This document shows, in pieces, positions 18,685 through 27,703 of a stretch of 64,000 bases of DNA. The notes under the pieces were generated by a model, which was not told the DNA's origin, ran no database searches, and worked only from the letters and a program-made list of their open reading frames with translations. The stretch is from contig NZ_CP107036.1 of the NCBI RefSeq assembly GCF_029542085.1, positions 4,712,001-4,776,000 of the forward strand. Direction: 5' to 3'. This DNA comes from Sphingobacterium sp. ML3W. GTDB lineage: Bacteria > Bacteroidota > Bacteroidia > Sphingobacteriales > Sphingobacteriaceae. Numbering within the stretch: the first letter of the stretch is position 1; the number at the start of each line of letters is the position of its first letter. The translations under genes and the position numbers were made by a program.

Positions 18685-19420
18685 TGTAATACCCCATTGC
18701 TCTACGATATATTAGTGCTTCGTTTTCTTGATTATAATCTAAGTAGGAATAGTAATTACTTGTCTCGCCATATAACTTTTTGAAGGATGTAGACTTCATA
18801 AATTCGCTATATTCGCCACGTTTCATCAGTAACAACAGCAAAGTTAATGCATCCTTATCTTTAGGAGTTTTCTTTGCATATTCAATAACAAATGGAATCA
18901 TTTGCCAGCCATTGATCTGTTCAATCGTCTCTTTGTAATTCACCCCCATTCGTTTGCTTCTCAAGACAGACTCTTGAATCAGTTTCATAACCGAATCTCT
19001 GTTTTCTTGCAAAAAATCGATCTGTCTTTCTGACCACCAAGCTTCATTAAAACCACCGAGCAACTTACCAAATATTTTCTTGTCAATAGCTTTCTGATTT
19101 TCTGGTATATCGCAATTCTGGGCATATACCTCAGCATGAATCATGGTATACGTAAATTTTTCGCGTAAACTTAAATTCTTAAAATCCGTTGCAGAAAGAG
19201 CAAGCACACCAGTATCTGTCCCATCTTTATCCGCTACAGGAGATAATTTAGCAATCAAAGCTTTCACCTTTGCCAAACCATAAGGTGGTATTGTCATCTT
19301 TGTCCTAAGTTCAATAGCAGCGGGGTCCATGATATAATTACTTCCCTCCTCATTTTCTGTCTGTGCAAAAGCCCAATTCCAACTACTTAGGCAAATAAAT
19401 AATAAAATTAAACTTCTCAT
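18665..19420 (-). CDS. Secreted protein of unknown function, paralogue 1
   Basis: A 251-residue protein with a signal peptide (about residues 1-19, ending AFA). It aligns along its whole length with the downstream paralogue, with the shared block FTYTMIHAEVYAQNC and the C-terminal KKTPKDKDALTLLLLLMK and KKLYGE. The two arose by tandem duplication and have since diverged. It is the first gene of the three-gene operon that ends in the FGE-like protein. No enzyme motif is evident, and neither paralogue carries the sulfatase CxPxR signature. Confidence 0.75.
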   Translation of the reverse strand: MRSLILLFICLSSWNWAFAQTENEEGSNYIMDPAAIELRTKMTIPPYGLAKVKALIAKLSPVADKDGTDTGVLALSATDFKNLSLREKFTYTMIHAEVYAQNCDIPENQKAIDKKIFGKLLGGFNEAWWSERQIDFLQENRDSVMKLIQESVLRSKRMGVNYKETIEQINGWQMIPFVIEYAKKTPKDKDALTLLLLLMKRGEYSEFMKSTSFKKLYGETSNYYSYLDYNQENEALIYRRAMGYYNEKKGK

Positions 19421-19597
19421 AAAGTATACATAATGCTATTTAAAAGTAAGGAAATTATTTCTACCAAAAACAATTCCATTTTTTAAATCTAATACCATAA
19501 ATTTTATTTATTTCTGATCTATAAGGGTACCACTTTCGATATATCTACATGTTCCAAAGCTATGGGCTGCAAGATTAGCTTTCTAACTACGTAGAAA

Positions 19598-19634
19598 ACA
19601 AAAATCCCTGGACTTCCTAAGAGATCCAGGGATT
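19598..19634 (-). terminator. Terminator of the yicC-gmk-nadD operon
   Basis: A 10-bp stem (AATCCCTGGA at 19603-19612 with its complement at 19625-19634), followed on the minus strand by a T-rich run. It lies 23 bases past the nadD stop. Confidence 0.85.
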
Positions 19635-19656
19635 CACTTTGTATATTTTGCAGTCC

Positions 19657-20232
19657 TTATGAATAAAGCCCCTTTTTATCTATAAAATCAATTACTTTTT
19701 GCGGTGTAAAAAACTGAATATTCTTATTCTCTTTGATCGCTTTTCGCAGAAAAGTAGAAGAGAGTTCCATTAATGGTGTATCTGTCATGGTTATGGAAGG
19801 ATGATCCTTAAGTTTTCCCCCATCATAACCTGGACGAGGGTACACATAAATATGAAAATCGCGCAAAATAATCTCCGCATTCTTCCATTTCTCCAATGAC
19901 TCTAAGATATCCTCGCCCATCAAAAGCACAAATTCTCTAGTTGGATATTTTTCTTTTAGAAATGTTAAAGTATCTATTGTATAAGACGGTACCGGTAAAT
20001 GAAATTCAATATCACTCACGCGCAAATGTTCACAATCTTCCACTGCAAGATTTAGCATCTCTAAACGATCGTAGGGATCCGCTAAGGTAGATTTTTTCTT
20101 AAATGGATTCTGTGGAGAGACCACAAACCAAACTTCATCCAGTCCAGTAAAATTGGCCATGTAATTTGCTATAATCAAATGCCCAACATGCACCGGATTA
20201 AAGGAGCCAAAAAACAAACCAATTTTTTTCAT
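19657..20232 (-). CDS. nadD: Nicotinate-nucleotide adenylyltransferase
   Basis: A 191-residue NadD, which joins nicotinate mononucleotide and ATP to give deamido-NAD. The nucleotidyltransferase motif GSFNPVHVGHL (about residues 9-19) and the C-terminal LSSTFLRKAI (ISSTxxR motif) are intact. The length is typical. It is the third gene of the yicC-gmk-nadD operon, eight bases after gmk. nadA and nadB, which make quinolinate upstream in the same pathway, are also in this window. Confidence 0.95.
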   Translation of the reverse strand: MKKIGLFFGSFNPVHVGHLIIANYMANFTGLDEVWFVVSPQNPFKKKSTLADPYDRLEMLNLAVEDCEHLRVSDIEFHLPVPSYTIDTLTFLKEKYPTREFVLLMGEDILESLEKWKNAEIILRDFHIYVYPRPGYDGGKLKDHPSITMTDTPLMELSSTFLRKAIKENKNIQFFTPQKVIDFIDKKGLYS

Positions 20233-20240
20233 TTAACCCT

Positions 20241-20810
20241 TTATTTATTGATGAAGCCCATTACAATTTCTTCTGCGTCGGCACAAGCAGTCGCGAGGTC
20301 AAAATTTTTCAAGATCACATCAAACTTATTCGCATAGGTAAGTTCCAATTCCGCTTTGGCAAATCTTTCTTGTAGTTTTTCCTCCGAATCTGTGCCACGT
20401 CCGGTTAGACGTTCTTTAAGGACCTCTAAAGATGGTGGCTGCACAAATATAGAGATTGCCTGTTCTGGAAATTTAGATTTCAGGCGTAATCCCCCGACGA
20501 CATCAATATCGAAAATAACATTTTTACCCTCTTTCCAAATACGTTCAATTTCGGAACGCAAAGTACCATAAAATGTGCCAGAATAAACCTCTTCAAATTC
20601 GATAAACTCTTGTTTGGCCACTTTATGCAAAAATTCTTCTTTGGACATAAAGTAGTAGTCTTTTCCATCGACTTCCTGTCCCCTTGGATCACGAGTGCTC
20701 GCAGAAATAGAAAATTCTATTTTATCTCCATGTTTACTTAAAAGGTCTCTTACTATAGTTGTTTTTCCCGCACCCGACGGTGCTGAGAAAATAATTAATT
20801 TACCGCTCAT
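20241..20810 (-). CDS. gmk: Guanylate kinase
   Basis: A 189-residue guanylate kinase that phosphorylates GMP to GDP with ATP. The P-loop SAPSGAGKTT is at residues 9-18. The GMP-binding region SISASTRDPRGQEVDGKDYYF and the EFEEVYSGTFYGT segment follow, and IFVQPPSLEVLKERLTGRG is the lid region. The length is typical. It lies two bases after yicC and eight before nadD. Confidence 0.97.
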   Translation of the reverse strand: MSGKLIIFSAPSGAGKTTIVRDLLSKHGDKIEFSISASTRDPRGQEVDGKDYYFMSKEEFLHKVAKQEFIEFEEVYSGTFYGTLRSEIERIWKEGKNVIFDIDVVGGLRLKSKFPEQAISIFVQPPSLEVLKERLTGRGTDSEEKLQERFAKAELELTYANKFDVILKNFDLATACADAEEIVMGFINK

Positions 20811-20812
20811 CC

Positions 20813-21688
20813 TTATAATACGTTGAGCAACTGCTCTTTTATTTTTTCTAATTCTTCTTTCATTCTAACCACAATCTGCTGTATACCGGCGTGATTAGCT
20901 TTAGATCCCAAGGTATTGATTTCACGGCCCATTTCTTGAGAGATAAAGCCTAATTTCTTACCATTTGAATCGGCCGAATCAAAGGCTTTTAGAAAGTAGT
21001 TACAGTGTGAACGGAGTCTAACTTTCTCTTCAGTGACATCTAATTTATCGATATAATAAACAAGCTCTTGTTCAAAACGATTCTGATCTACATTCTCTTT
21101 ACCCACGCTATCATTGAGAAATTGCTCTATACGTTGTCTGATCAAAGGAATACGCTCAACTTCCAGTGCTTCCACTTCGCCCAAATAGATCAAAATCATT
21201 TCAGCTCTCTTTTTTAGATCTTGAGCCAATACATTTCCTTCATCTTCACGGAATGTATTGAAATGTCTTACCGCATCATAAAAAGCATCCATCAATACGC
21301 TAGATTCTTCATCATCTACGGTATCGTCATTGTTGGTGACAACTTCAGGCATATTTAACGCCAATTCAAATAGATTGACATGCGTATCATTTAGCTCATT
21401 TGCGATCTGCTGCAATTGACCATAATATTTTTTCAGTAAATCAGCATTGATAGATGAGGCCTTCGCTGTTTGATCAGCATATTCTACGGTCACGTTCAGA
21501 TTAACTTTTCCGCGCTCAATAAGCTTACTGCACTCGGTGCGCAAGGTCAATTCTTTGTCCGATACTACTTTAGGTAGACGAAGATTTAATTCAAGGAATT
21601 TTGAATTTAAGGACTTTATTTCGACACTATATTTGACTTTACCGTTCTCTTTGGAAGCCGTGCCATATCCTGTCATGGATTTTATCAT
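20813..21688 (-). CDS. yicC: YicC family endoribonuclease
   Basis: A 291-residue YicC protein starting MIKSMTGYGTAS, the usual family opening. I use the ATG at 21688 rather than the TTG two codons upstream. The C-terminal domain (DUF1732) is clear, with VDQNRFEQELVYYIDKLDVTEE and KLGFISQEMGREINTLGSKAN. YicC homologues have been described as RNA endonucleases acting on small RNAs or poorly structured RNA. The gene leads the yicC-gmk-nadD operon, an arrangement common in bacteria. Confidence 0.93.
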   Translation of the reverse strand: MIKSMTGYGTASKENGKVKYSVEIKSLNSKFLELNLRLPKVVSDKELTLRTECSKLIERGKVNLNVTVEYADQTAKASSINADLLKKYYGQLQQIANELNDTHVNLFELALNMPEVVTNNDDTVDDEESSVLMDAFYDAVRHFNTFREDEGNVLAQDLKKRAEMILIYLGEVEALEVERIPLIRQRIEQFLNDSVGKENVDQNRFEQELVYYIDKLDVTEEKVRLRSHCNYFLKAFDSADSNGKKLGFISQEMGREINTLGSKANHAGIQQIVVRMKEELEKIKEQLLNVL

Positions 21689-21781
21689 ATGCAAAGGTAT
21701 GACTTTTCGAATAAAAGTTGAAGACGCAACATAGATTAATTGCTGATACTCCTCAAATTACCTCCAAATAGGACTGTTTAT

Positions 21782-22354
21782 TTACCAATCATGCTTTGCA
21801 ATAATAACAACAAGATAGCTTTCATAAGGACTAGCTCCCTTGCACTTCACATAACCAATCCCGATATCATATAATGATCCGTTCCATTGATCCATACCCA
21901 ATAAATGTGTACGATGGTGGTAACCTGGCGCTTCTCTTCCGATAATCAATGCTTTAATAGCATCGGTTGCACTAGCACGATTAGCAGCAATGGATTCAAA
22001 GTTATTGGCGCTCCTTTTTTTTAGCCAAGACTGATTTAACTCGTATCCGGCTTCTTCTATAAAATAATTGGGTCCATAGCCCTCAGGAGAGACATGATCA
22101 AAATAAGACCGTTTGGCCATATCTTTAGCGCGATATTCTGCAACTTCGGCAAGTTGCTTGTTCCAATTAAGCTTTGTTCGGGTAATCTTTTGTAGATTGA
22201 AAAGTTTTAATTCCTTTTTATATTTCTCAGGATTTGTTCGAATTTTATTCAATAGATCGTAAGCCTCTTTTGCTTGACGCCGATCGACAGAGACACGCTG
22301 CCCCAAAGCAAGCTGTGTGACAAATAAGGTAAATGCTAAAATGAAATATTTCAT
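21782..22354 (-). CDS. Secreted CAP-domain (SCP/PR1-like) protein
   Basis: A 190-residue protein with a signal peptide (about residues 1-18, ending ALG) and one CAP domain. Family marks are LLNKIRTNP, LNWNKQLAEVAEYRAKDM, SYFDHVSPEG (the conserved His), NFESIAAN (in place of GENI) and HRTHLLGMDQWNGSLYDIGIGY. Bacterial CAP proteins are extracellular with mostly unknown activity. It is a single gene between yicC and the DedA pair. Confidence 0.88.
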   Translation of the reverse strand: MKYFILAFTLFVTQLALGQRVSVDRRQAKEAYDLLNKIRTNPEKYKKELKLFNLQKITRTKLNWNKQLAEVAEYRAKDMAKRSYFDHVSPEGYGPNYFIEEAGYELNQSWLKKRSANNFESIAANRASATDAIKALIIGREAPGYHHRTHLLGMDQWNGSLYDIGIGYVKCKGASPYESYLVVIIAKHDW

Positions 22355-22397
22355 ATCAATCCTTTAACCTTAAAAGACTGACTTTAGTATTTAACGT

Positions 22398-23045
22398 TTA
22401 ATCTTTTTTTGACCTTTTAACAGCTAAAAACTGTATCAACATGGGTATTAGGCTAATAAATATGACAGCTAATACAACTAGGGAAAAATTCTGCTTGAAA
22501 AAAGGAATCTGCCCAAAAAAGTAACCCGCTAGAATAAATAACGATACCCATAATATACCACCTACTATATTGTATTTACCGAAAATGTGGTATGGCATCC
22601 TGCCAATACCCGCTACAAAAGGGGCAAAGGTTCGGACAATAGGTACAAAACGAGCATAAACAATGGTTCTAGTACCATATTTAGCATAGAAATCTTGTGT
22701 TTTTTGAAGATAGGATGGTTTAAAAATTTTTGAGTCTGGTTTAAAAACGCGAATTCCAAAATATTTACCTATCTCATAATTCACAAAATCGCCAGAAATA
22801 GCAGCACATATTAGAATAAATAGGAAAAGTAACAGTGAAAGATTGCTTTCTGGTCTGGCAATAATGGCACCCAATGCAAATAATACTGAATCCCCCGGAA
22901 GGAATGGTGTAACTACAAATCCTGTTTCAGCAAAGATAATCAAGAATAGAAGGAAATAAGTCCATCCAGCATAGGTATTGACAATCTGCAGCAAGTGTTG
23001 ATCAATATGTAAGATAAAATCGACCAGTTGAGAAACAAACTCCAT
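22398..23045 (-). CDS. DedA-family membrane protein, copy 2
   Basis: A 215-residue polytopic protein of the DedA/VTT family. Conserved marks are ETGFVVTPFLPGDSVLFALGA, the SGDFVNYEIGKYFG loop and the R-x-x-P motif in YARFVPIVRTFAPFVAGIGRM. DedA proteins are linked to undecaprenyl-phosphate or phospholipid flipping and envelope homeostasis. It is a tandem paralogue of the next gene upstream (23157-23819); both begin with a matching ME..-LVDFILHID start. Confidence 0.93.
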   Translation of the reverse strand: MEFVSQLVDFILHIDQHLLQIVNTYAGWTYFLLFLIIFAETGFVVTPFLPGDSVLFALGAIIARPESNLSLLLFLFILICAAISGDFVNYEIGKYFGIRVFKPDSKIFKPSYLQKTQDFYAKYGTRTIVYARFVPIVRTFAPFVAGIGRMPYHIFGKYNIVGGILWVSLFILAGYFFGQIPFFKQNFSLVVLAVIFISLIPMLIQFLAVKRSKKD

Positions 23046-23142
23046 ATTCGATAAATAAAACCTTCATGCTCTTTATAAGCTCCAACAGCTATGAAAATTA
23101 ACTGAAGGTTCTTTCTGACTAATAGAAAACACACACTTTCAG

Positions 23143-23174
23143 AAAAAAAAGGAGTCCTATTGAACTCCCTTTTT
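23143..23174 (-). terminator. Hairpin with U-tract at the end of the first DedA gene
   Basis: On the minus strand, GGGAGT and ACTCC form a short stem around the TAG stop, followed by eight T. The A-tract before it extends the pairing. It may attenuate transcription into the second DedA gene. Confidence 0.6.
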
Positions 23175-23819
23175 AGTTTTTATTTTTTCTTTTACCAATT
23201 CAAATATAATAGGCAGTACTGAAATAAAAATGATCAGTAGTACCACTTTCGAAAAATTATCTCGAATAATTGGAATATTACCCAAAAAATAGCCAGCTAA
23301 TGTTATGCCACCCACCCACAACACAGCTCCTACTATATTGTAAGTAATGAAAGTACCATAATTCATCTTGCCAATACCTCCAACAAATGGTGCTAAAGTA
23401 CGGACAATAGGTACGAAACGAGCTATGACAATCGTTTTACTACCATACTTTTCATAGAAAACATGTGTTTTGGCAATCTGTTCATCCTTGACAACCTGTT
23501 TCCCAAAAAGTTTGAATTTTGTCAATCGCATCCCAAAATGCTTTCCGATGGAGTAGTTAAGAGAGTCTCCTGATATTGCAGCAATCAGCAGGATCAATAT
23601 CATCAACCAAACATTCAGTTCATTCGGTTGTGCAGCAAGCATTCCGCCAGCAAACAGCAAAGAGTCTCCAGGTAAAAAAGGCATTACGACCACACCTGTT
23701 TCCACAAAAATGATAAGAAACAAAATAAGGTATGTCCATAATTGATAATCATTGACAATTTCAACCAAATGTTTATCAATATGGAGAATAAAGTCAATAA
23801 GATGTGTAATTATTTCCAA
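23157..23819 (-). CDS. DedA-family membrane protein, copy 1 (TTG start)
   Basis: A 220-residue DedA/VTT protein with ETGVVVMPFLPGDSLLFAGG, SGDSLNYSIGKHFG and ARFVPIVRTLAPFVGGIGKM. Its start codon is TTG: the residues after it (EIITHLIDFILHIDKHL) line up exactly with those after the ATG of the downstream paralogue, and no in-frame ATG lies nearby. It starts 14 bases after the dnaN stop, so it is probably transcribed with dnaN. Suggested role: lipid-carrier recycling in the inner membrane. Confidence 0.92.
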   Translation of the reverse strand: MEIITHLIDFILHIDKHLVEIVNDYQLWTYLILFLIIFVETGVVVMPFLPGDSLLFAGGMLAAQPNELNVWLMILILLIAAISGDSLNYSIGKHFGMRLTKFKLFGKQVVKDEQIAKTHVFYEKYGSKTIVIARFVPIVRTLAPFVGGIGKMNYGTFITYNIVGAVLWVGGITLAGYFLGNIPIIRDNFSKVVLLIIFISVLPIIFELVKEKIKTKKGVQ

Positions 23820-23833
23820 AACCGATAAGAAGA

Positions 23834-24955
23834 TTAAGCGTTATTTAACATCACAGGCATAACCAACATCAAAATGTCCTCATGATCTTCAGACGTCGCA
23901 GGAATCAATAAACCGGCACGATTTGGTGTACTCATTTCGATAACAACCTCTTCGCTTTCAAGGTTATTTAACATTTCAACCAAAAATTTAGCGTTAAATC
24001 CGATCTCCATATCATCCCCCTCAAATTGACAAGACAAGCGTTCGTGTGCTTCGTTGGAGAAATCCAGATCTTCAGCAGAGATATTCAATTCGCTACCAGA
24101 TATCTTCAAACGTACTTGATGTGTTGTTTTATTTGCGAAAATAACAACTCTTCTCAAAGTGTTTAAGAAAAGTAACCGATCAACTGTCAGCTTATTTGGA
24201 TTGACTTGAGGAATTACCGCAGCATAGTCAGGGTAACGCTCATCGATCAAACGACAGATAAGATTGATATTACCAAAACTAAAAAATGCGTTGGTCTGAT
24301 TATATTCGATAGATACTTTTGTATCATCTGATGGTAAGGACGATTTTAATAAAGAAAGTGCCTTCTTAGGTAGGATAAGTGAAGCAGGTTTTTCAGCACT
24401 GATATCTGATCTGGTGTAACGTACCAATTTATGTGCGTCTGTAGAAACAAAAGTCACATTTTTCTCAGCCAATTGCACTAAAACCCCAGACATAGCTGGT
24501 CTCAATTCATCATTACTTACCGCAAAGATCGTCTTACTGATAGCTTCCGAAAGAACCGGAGCTGGCATTTCTATAATAGATCCGTTATCAATAGAAGGAA
24601 TTTTAGGAAAATCATCTGCATTTTCTCCGCTCAATTTATATTTACCATCACCTGCACTGATTTCAATAGCCAATGTATTCATGTCTACTGAAAAAGCAAC
24701 GGGCTGATCAGGGAGAGTTTTTAATGTTTCTATCAAAATCTTAGAAGGCATTGCTACTCTTCCTTCTTCTTTTGCTTCAATCTGCAAAGAAGTAACCATA
24801 CTCGTCTGCAAATCCGTAGCAGAAATAGTCAAGTTATTGTCTTTTATTTCAAAAAGAAAGTTTTCCAATATTGGTAAAACAGTACTTGTACTAGATGCTC
24901 CATTGATAGCTTGTAACTGCTTTAATAAAATTGATGTTGATACAATGAATCTCAT
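23834..24955 (-). CDS. dnaN: DNA polymerase III beta subunit (sliding clamp)
   Basis: A 373-residue beta clamp with the three-domain clamp pattern: MRFIVSTSILLKQLQAI start, ENFLFEIKDNNLTISATDLQ, a central RPAMSGVLVQL and SLILPKKALSLLKSSL, and the C-terminal ILMLVMPVMLNN tail that ends in the conserved 'P-(V/M)' pocket. It tethers the polymerase to DNA. It is about 6 kb from dnaA and not in the classical dnaA-dnaN order. Two DedA genes follow. The 209-base gap before the divergent holB holds CTTTCCACA at 25028-25036, a weak DnaA-box match. Confidence 0.98.
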   Translation of the reverse strand: MRFIVSTSILLKQLQAINGASSTSTVLPILENFLFEIKDNNLTISATDLQTSMVTSLQIEAKEEGRVAMPSKILIETLKTLPDQPVAFSVDMNTLAIEISAGDGKYKLSGENADDFPKIPSIDNGSIIEMPAPVLSEAISKTIFAVSNDELRPAMSGVLVQLAEKNVTFVSTDAHKLVRYTRSDISAEKPASLILPKKALSLLKSSLPSDDTKVSIEYNQTNAFFSFGNINLICRLIDERYPDYAAVIPQVNPNKLTVDRLLFLNTLRRVVIFANKTTHQVRLKISGSELNISAEDLDFSNEAHERLSCQFEGDDMEIGFNAKFLVEMLNNLESEEVVIEMSTPNRAGLLIPATSEDHEDILMLVMPVMLNNA

Positions 24956-25139
24956 TTCCTAATTACTAATTATTATGTGCAATAATACACAAATTAATCA
25001 ATATTTTTCAGATTTGTAAATGCCTTTCTTTCCACATACGAAGATTTATTGCACTTAAATAAGCGATTGTATTTCAATTAATAAGCACGCTTTCAAAAGT
25101 ATAGAAAGCAAATTCACCCTGATAAATCACAATATTTAT

Positions 25140-25147
25140 TACATTTG
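25140..25147 (+). promoter_or_regulatory. -7 promoter box for holB operon
   Basis: TACATTTG fits TAnnTTTG and ends 17 bases before the holB ATG, giving a predicted leader of about a dozen nt. Confidence 0.45.
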
Positions 25148-25164
25148 TATAATAGCAATAGTGT

Positions 25165-26307
25165 ATGCAGTTTAAAGATATCATTGGGCATAAAGACATC
25201 AAAGAACATCTTGTTCGTACGGTTCATGAAAACCGTGTGAGCCATGCGCAATTATTTCTAGGCCCGGAGGGCTCCGGAAGTCTTGCGCTAGCCTATGCAT
25301 ATGCTCAGTTTTTAAACTGTGAAAATAAACAAACTACGGATAGTTGTGGCGAATGTGCTTCTTGCCGAAAATATGGCAAGCTGATTCATCCAGATTTGCA
25401 CATGTCCTATCCTTTTATTGCCAAACACAAAGAAGATACAGCGACAGATTATGCTGAAAACTGGCGAAAGTCCTTTTTAACCAATCCCTATATGGGTCTG
25501 GAATACTGGCGAAATCAGTTGGATGCAGATAATAAACAGGTCAATATTAATATTGCTGAAGCACATGGTATCATCAAGAAATTGAGTCTTAAAGCTTTTG
25601 AGGCTGAATATAAAGTTTTGATCATGTGGTTGCCCGAATACTTGGATACCCAAGGCAATGCCTTATTAAAATTGATTGAAGAACCGCCCGAAAAAACGTT
25701 ATTTATTTTGGTTGCAGAGAATCAAGATAAAATTTTAAATACCATTATTTCTCGGACGCAGTTGGTCAAAATTAAGAAACTAGATCATACCGAAGTCTCA
25801 CAGTATTTGAAGACTGCGCAACATCTTTCTGATCAGGAAGCATCTGAAATAGCTTTTATAGCTGATGGAAACTTACAGGAAGCGCTTAATCAACTCAATA
25901 CACAGAGCAATAATCATTTTGGCATTTTGGTAAACTGGCTGCGATTTATCGTATCGGACGCAGGAACAAACATGATCTCTTTAGTTGAAGAGGATTTGTC
26001 CAAAATGGGTCGCGAAAATCAAAAGAGCTTTCTTTTTTATGCGATCAACATGATGCGGCAGATTATTTTGATTAAGGAAGGACTCTCCAGTCTCGTATTT
26101 TTACCTGCCAAAGAATTGGATTTTGTCCAAAAATTTGCAGTACATTATAGCATAGAACAAATTGAAGAAACAATAAATCTATTTGAGGAAACGCATTATT
26201 TTGTAGAAAGAAATGCAAACCCTAAAATATTATTTTTAGATTTATCTTTGCAATTAACATTAATATACAAATACAAAACGTTTCCGAAAGGAACTCAATA
26301 TATATAA
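25165..26307 (+). CDS. holB: DNA polymerase III delta-prime-like clamp-loader subunit
   Basis: A 380-residue AAA+ clamp-loader protein. The N-terminus has the family's FKDIIGH start and HAQLFLGPEGSGSLALAYA, a P-loop in which the ATP-binding Lys is replaced by Ser, as expected for a non-hydrolysing delta-prime. The zinc-binding Cys cluster (CGECASC) and NALLKLIEEPPEKTLFIL with SRTQ follow. It is the first gene of the plus-strand cluster holB-ricT-gldH-lpxK, an order I associate with Bacteroidota. It diverges from dnaN, so two holoenzyme genes share one intergenic region. Confidence 0.93.
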   Translation: MQFKDIIGHKDIKEHLVRTVHENRVSHAQLFLGPEGSGSLALAYAYAQFLNCENKQTTDSCGECASCRKYGKLIHPDLHMSYPFIAKHKEDTATDYAENWRKSFLTNPYMGLEYWRNQLDADNKQVNINIAEAHGIIKKLSLKAFEAEYKVLIMWLPEYLDTQGNALLKLIEEPPEKTLFILVAENQDKILNTIISRTQLVKIKKLDHTEVSQYLKTAQHLSDQEASEIAFIADGNLQEALNQLNTQSNNHFGILVNWLRFIVSDAGTNMISLVEEDLSKMGRENQKSFLFYAINMMRQIILIKEGLSSLVFLPAKELDFVQKFAVHYSIEQIEETINLFEETHYFVERNANPKILFLDLSLQLTLIYKYKTFPKGTQYI

Positions 26308-26317
26308 ATAGAAAACT

Positions 26318-27700
26318 ATGGGATGTGGCAGTTGCTCATCCGGCGGAGGTTGCGGTACTACCACAGCAAATGGTATACCATCAGGATGTCAGAATAATGG
26401 ATCCTGCATGACTAGCGGATGTAATAAATTAGATGTATATGACTGGCTTTCCGATATGGATATGCCATCAAACTATAAACCATTCAATATCGTAGAAGTA
26501 CGATTCAAAGGATCTCGAAAAGATTTCTTTATTAATGTAGACAACCTATACCTTGAAATGGGAGAAATGGTCGTTGTAGAGCCCTCAACAGGGGGATATG
26601 ACGTTGGCCACGTTTCTTTGACAGGTGAGTTAGTTCGATTACAATTAAAAAAGAACAATGTTACCCCTGAATTGGTAACAAAAAAGATCTATCGGAAGCC
26701 AAATGAAGTGGATGTAGAAAAGTATAATGCAGCGAAAGATCTTGAATGGGAAACCATGCATAAAGCACGTAAACTTGCTTTAGATCTAGGCTTGTCAATG
26801 AAAATTTCTGATGTCGACTATCAGGGGGATAAAACGAAAGCAACGTTCTATTATACAGCAGAAGGTCGTGTGGATTTTCGTGAATTGATCAAGAAAATGG
26901 CTGAAGCATTCCGTATACGGATTGAAATGCGCCAGATCGGTATGCGTCAGGAAGCAAGCCGCCTTGGCGGTATTGGATCATGTGGACGCGAACTATGTTG
27001 TTCTACTTGGTTAACGGATTTTAAAACCGTTTCCACCTCTGCTGCCCGCTATCAAAACTTATCATTGAATACCTTAAAGCTAGCTGGACAATGTGGTAAG
27101 TTAAAATGCTGTCTCAATTATGAATTGGATAGTTATATGGACGCATTGAAAGACATTCCTAACAATATTGACCGTATTGAAACACTAAAAGGTGTGGCTT
27201 ATCTTCAGAAAACCGATATCTTCAAAAAAATGATGTGGTTTTCTTTCCCAGGAGCAGAAAACTGGATTGCAATGCCAGTTCAACAAGTCAAAGAACTTGT
27301 CGAAATGAATAAGCAGGGTATTAAACCAGAGGCCATATCAAGTGCAATAGAAACCGAAGATATCCGAGAGGAAAAAATTATCAACTACGATTACGAAAAT
27401 GTAGTTGGTCAAGATAGTTTAACACGTTTGGATGACCGCAACAAAAGAAAGAAAAAACGGAAAACCAAAAGCAATAATGCTAAACCGGAAAATAAAAGCG
27501 GTCAGAAAAATGATAAGGCTGAACAAAATCCACCAAAACAGGTAGTGGCCAAACAGCAAAGCAATCCGGATAGTACAAATCCTGCAACGGCGAGCAAAGA
27601 AAATAAAGAGGGGCAAAATAATAAACCTAAAAAACGCTTTAATCGCCATAGAAATAAAAACAAAGGCAACAATAACAATCCTGCCTCAAAAACAGAATAA
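26318..27700 (+). CDS. ricT: PSP1-domain protein (RicT-like)
   Basis: A 460-residue PSP1-family protein. The C-terminal PSP1 motif is intact: GIGSCGRELCCSTWL and LAGQCGKLKCCLNYE. In Bacillus, RicT (YaaT) works with RicA and RicF in an iron-sulfur complex that affects RNase Y and phosphorelay. Here the N-terminus adds a Cys-rich leader (Cys at 3, 6, 12, 24, 30 and 35) and the C-terminus a long Lys/Asn/Gln-rich disordered tail. It starts 11 bases after holB. The symbol is by homology; the Bacteroidota role is not established. Confidence 0.85.
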   Translation: MGCGSCSSGGGCGTTTANGIPSGCQNNGSCMTSGCNKLDVYDWLSDMDMPSNYKPFNIVEVRFKGSRKDFFINVDNLYLEMGEMVVVEPSTGGYDVGHVSLTGELVRLQLKKNNVTPELVTKKIYRKPNEVDVEKYNAAKDLEWETMHKARKLALDLGLSMKISDVDYQGDKTKATFYYTAEGRVDFRELIKKMAEAFRIRIEMRQIGMRQEASRLGGIGSCGRELCCSTWLTDFKTVSTSAARYQNLSLNTLKLAGQCGKLKCCLNYELDSYMDALKDIPNNIDRIETLKGVAYLQKTDIFKKMMWFSFPGAENWIAMPVQQVKELVEMNKQGIKPEAISSAIETEDIREEKIINYDYENVVGQDSLTRLDDRNKRKKKRKTKSNNAKPENKSGQKNDKAEQNPPKQVVAKQQSNPDSTNPATASKENKEGQNNKPKKRFNRHRNKNKGNNNNPASKTE

Positions 27701-27703
27701 AAC

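Noticed and set aside
17905-19420. Formylglycine target motif in the two secreted paralogues
   Set aside because: CDIPEN and CAERM do not fit CxPxR (Pro at +2 and Arg at +4), so neither is a sulfatase-type substrate by motif.
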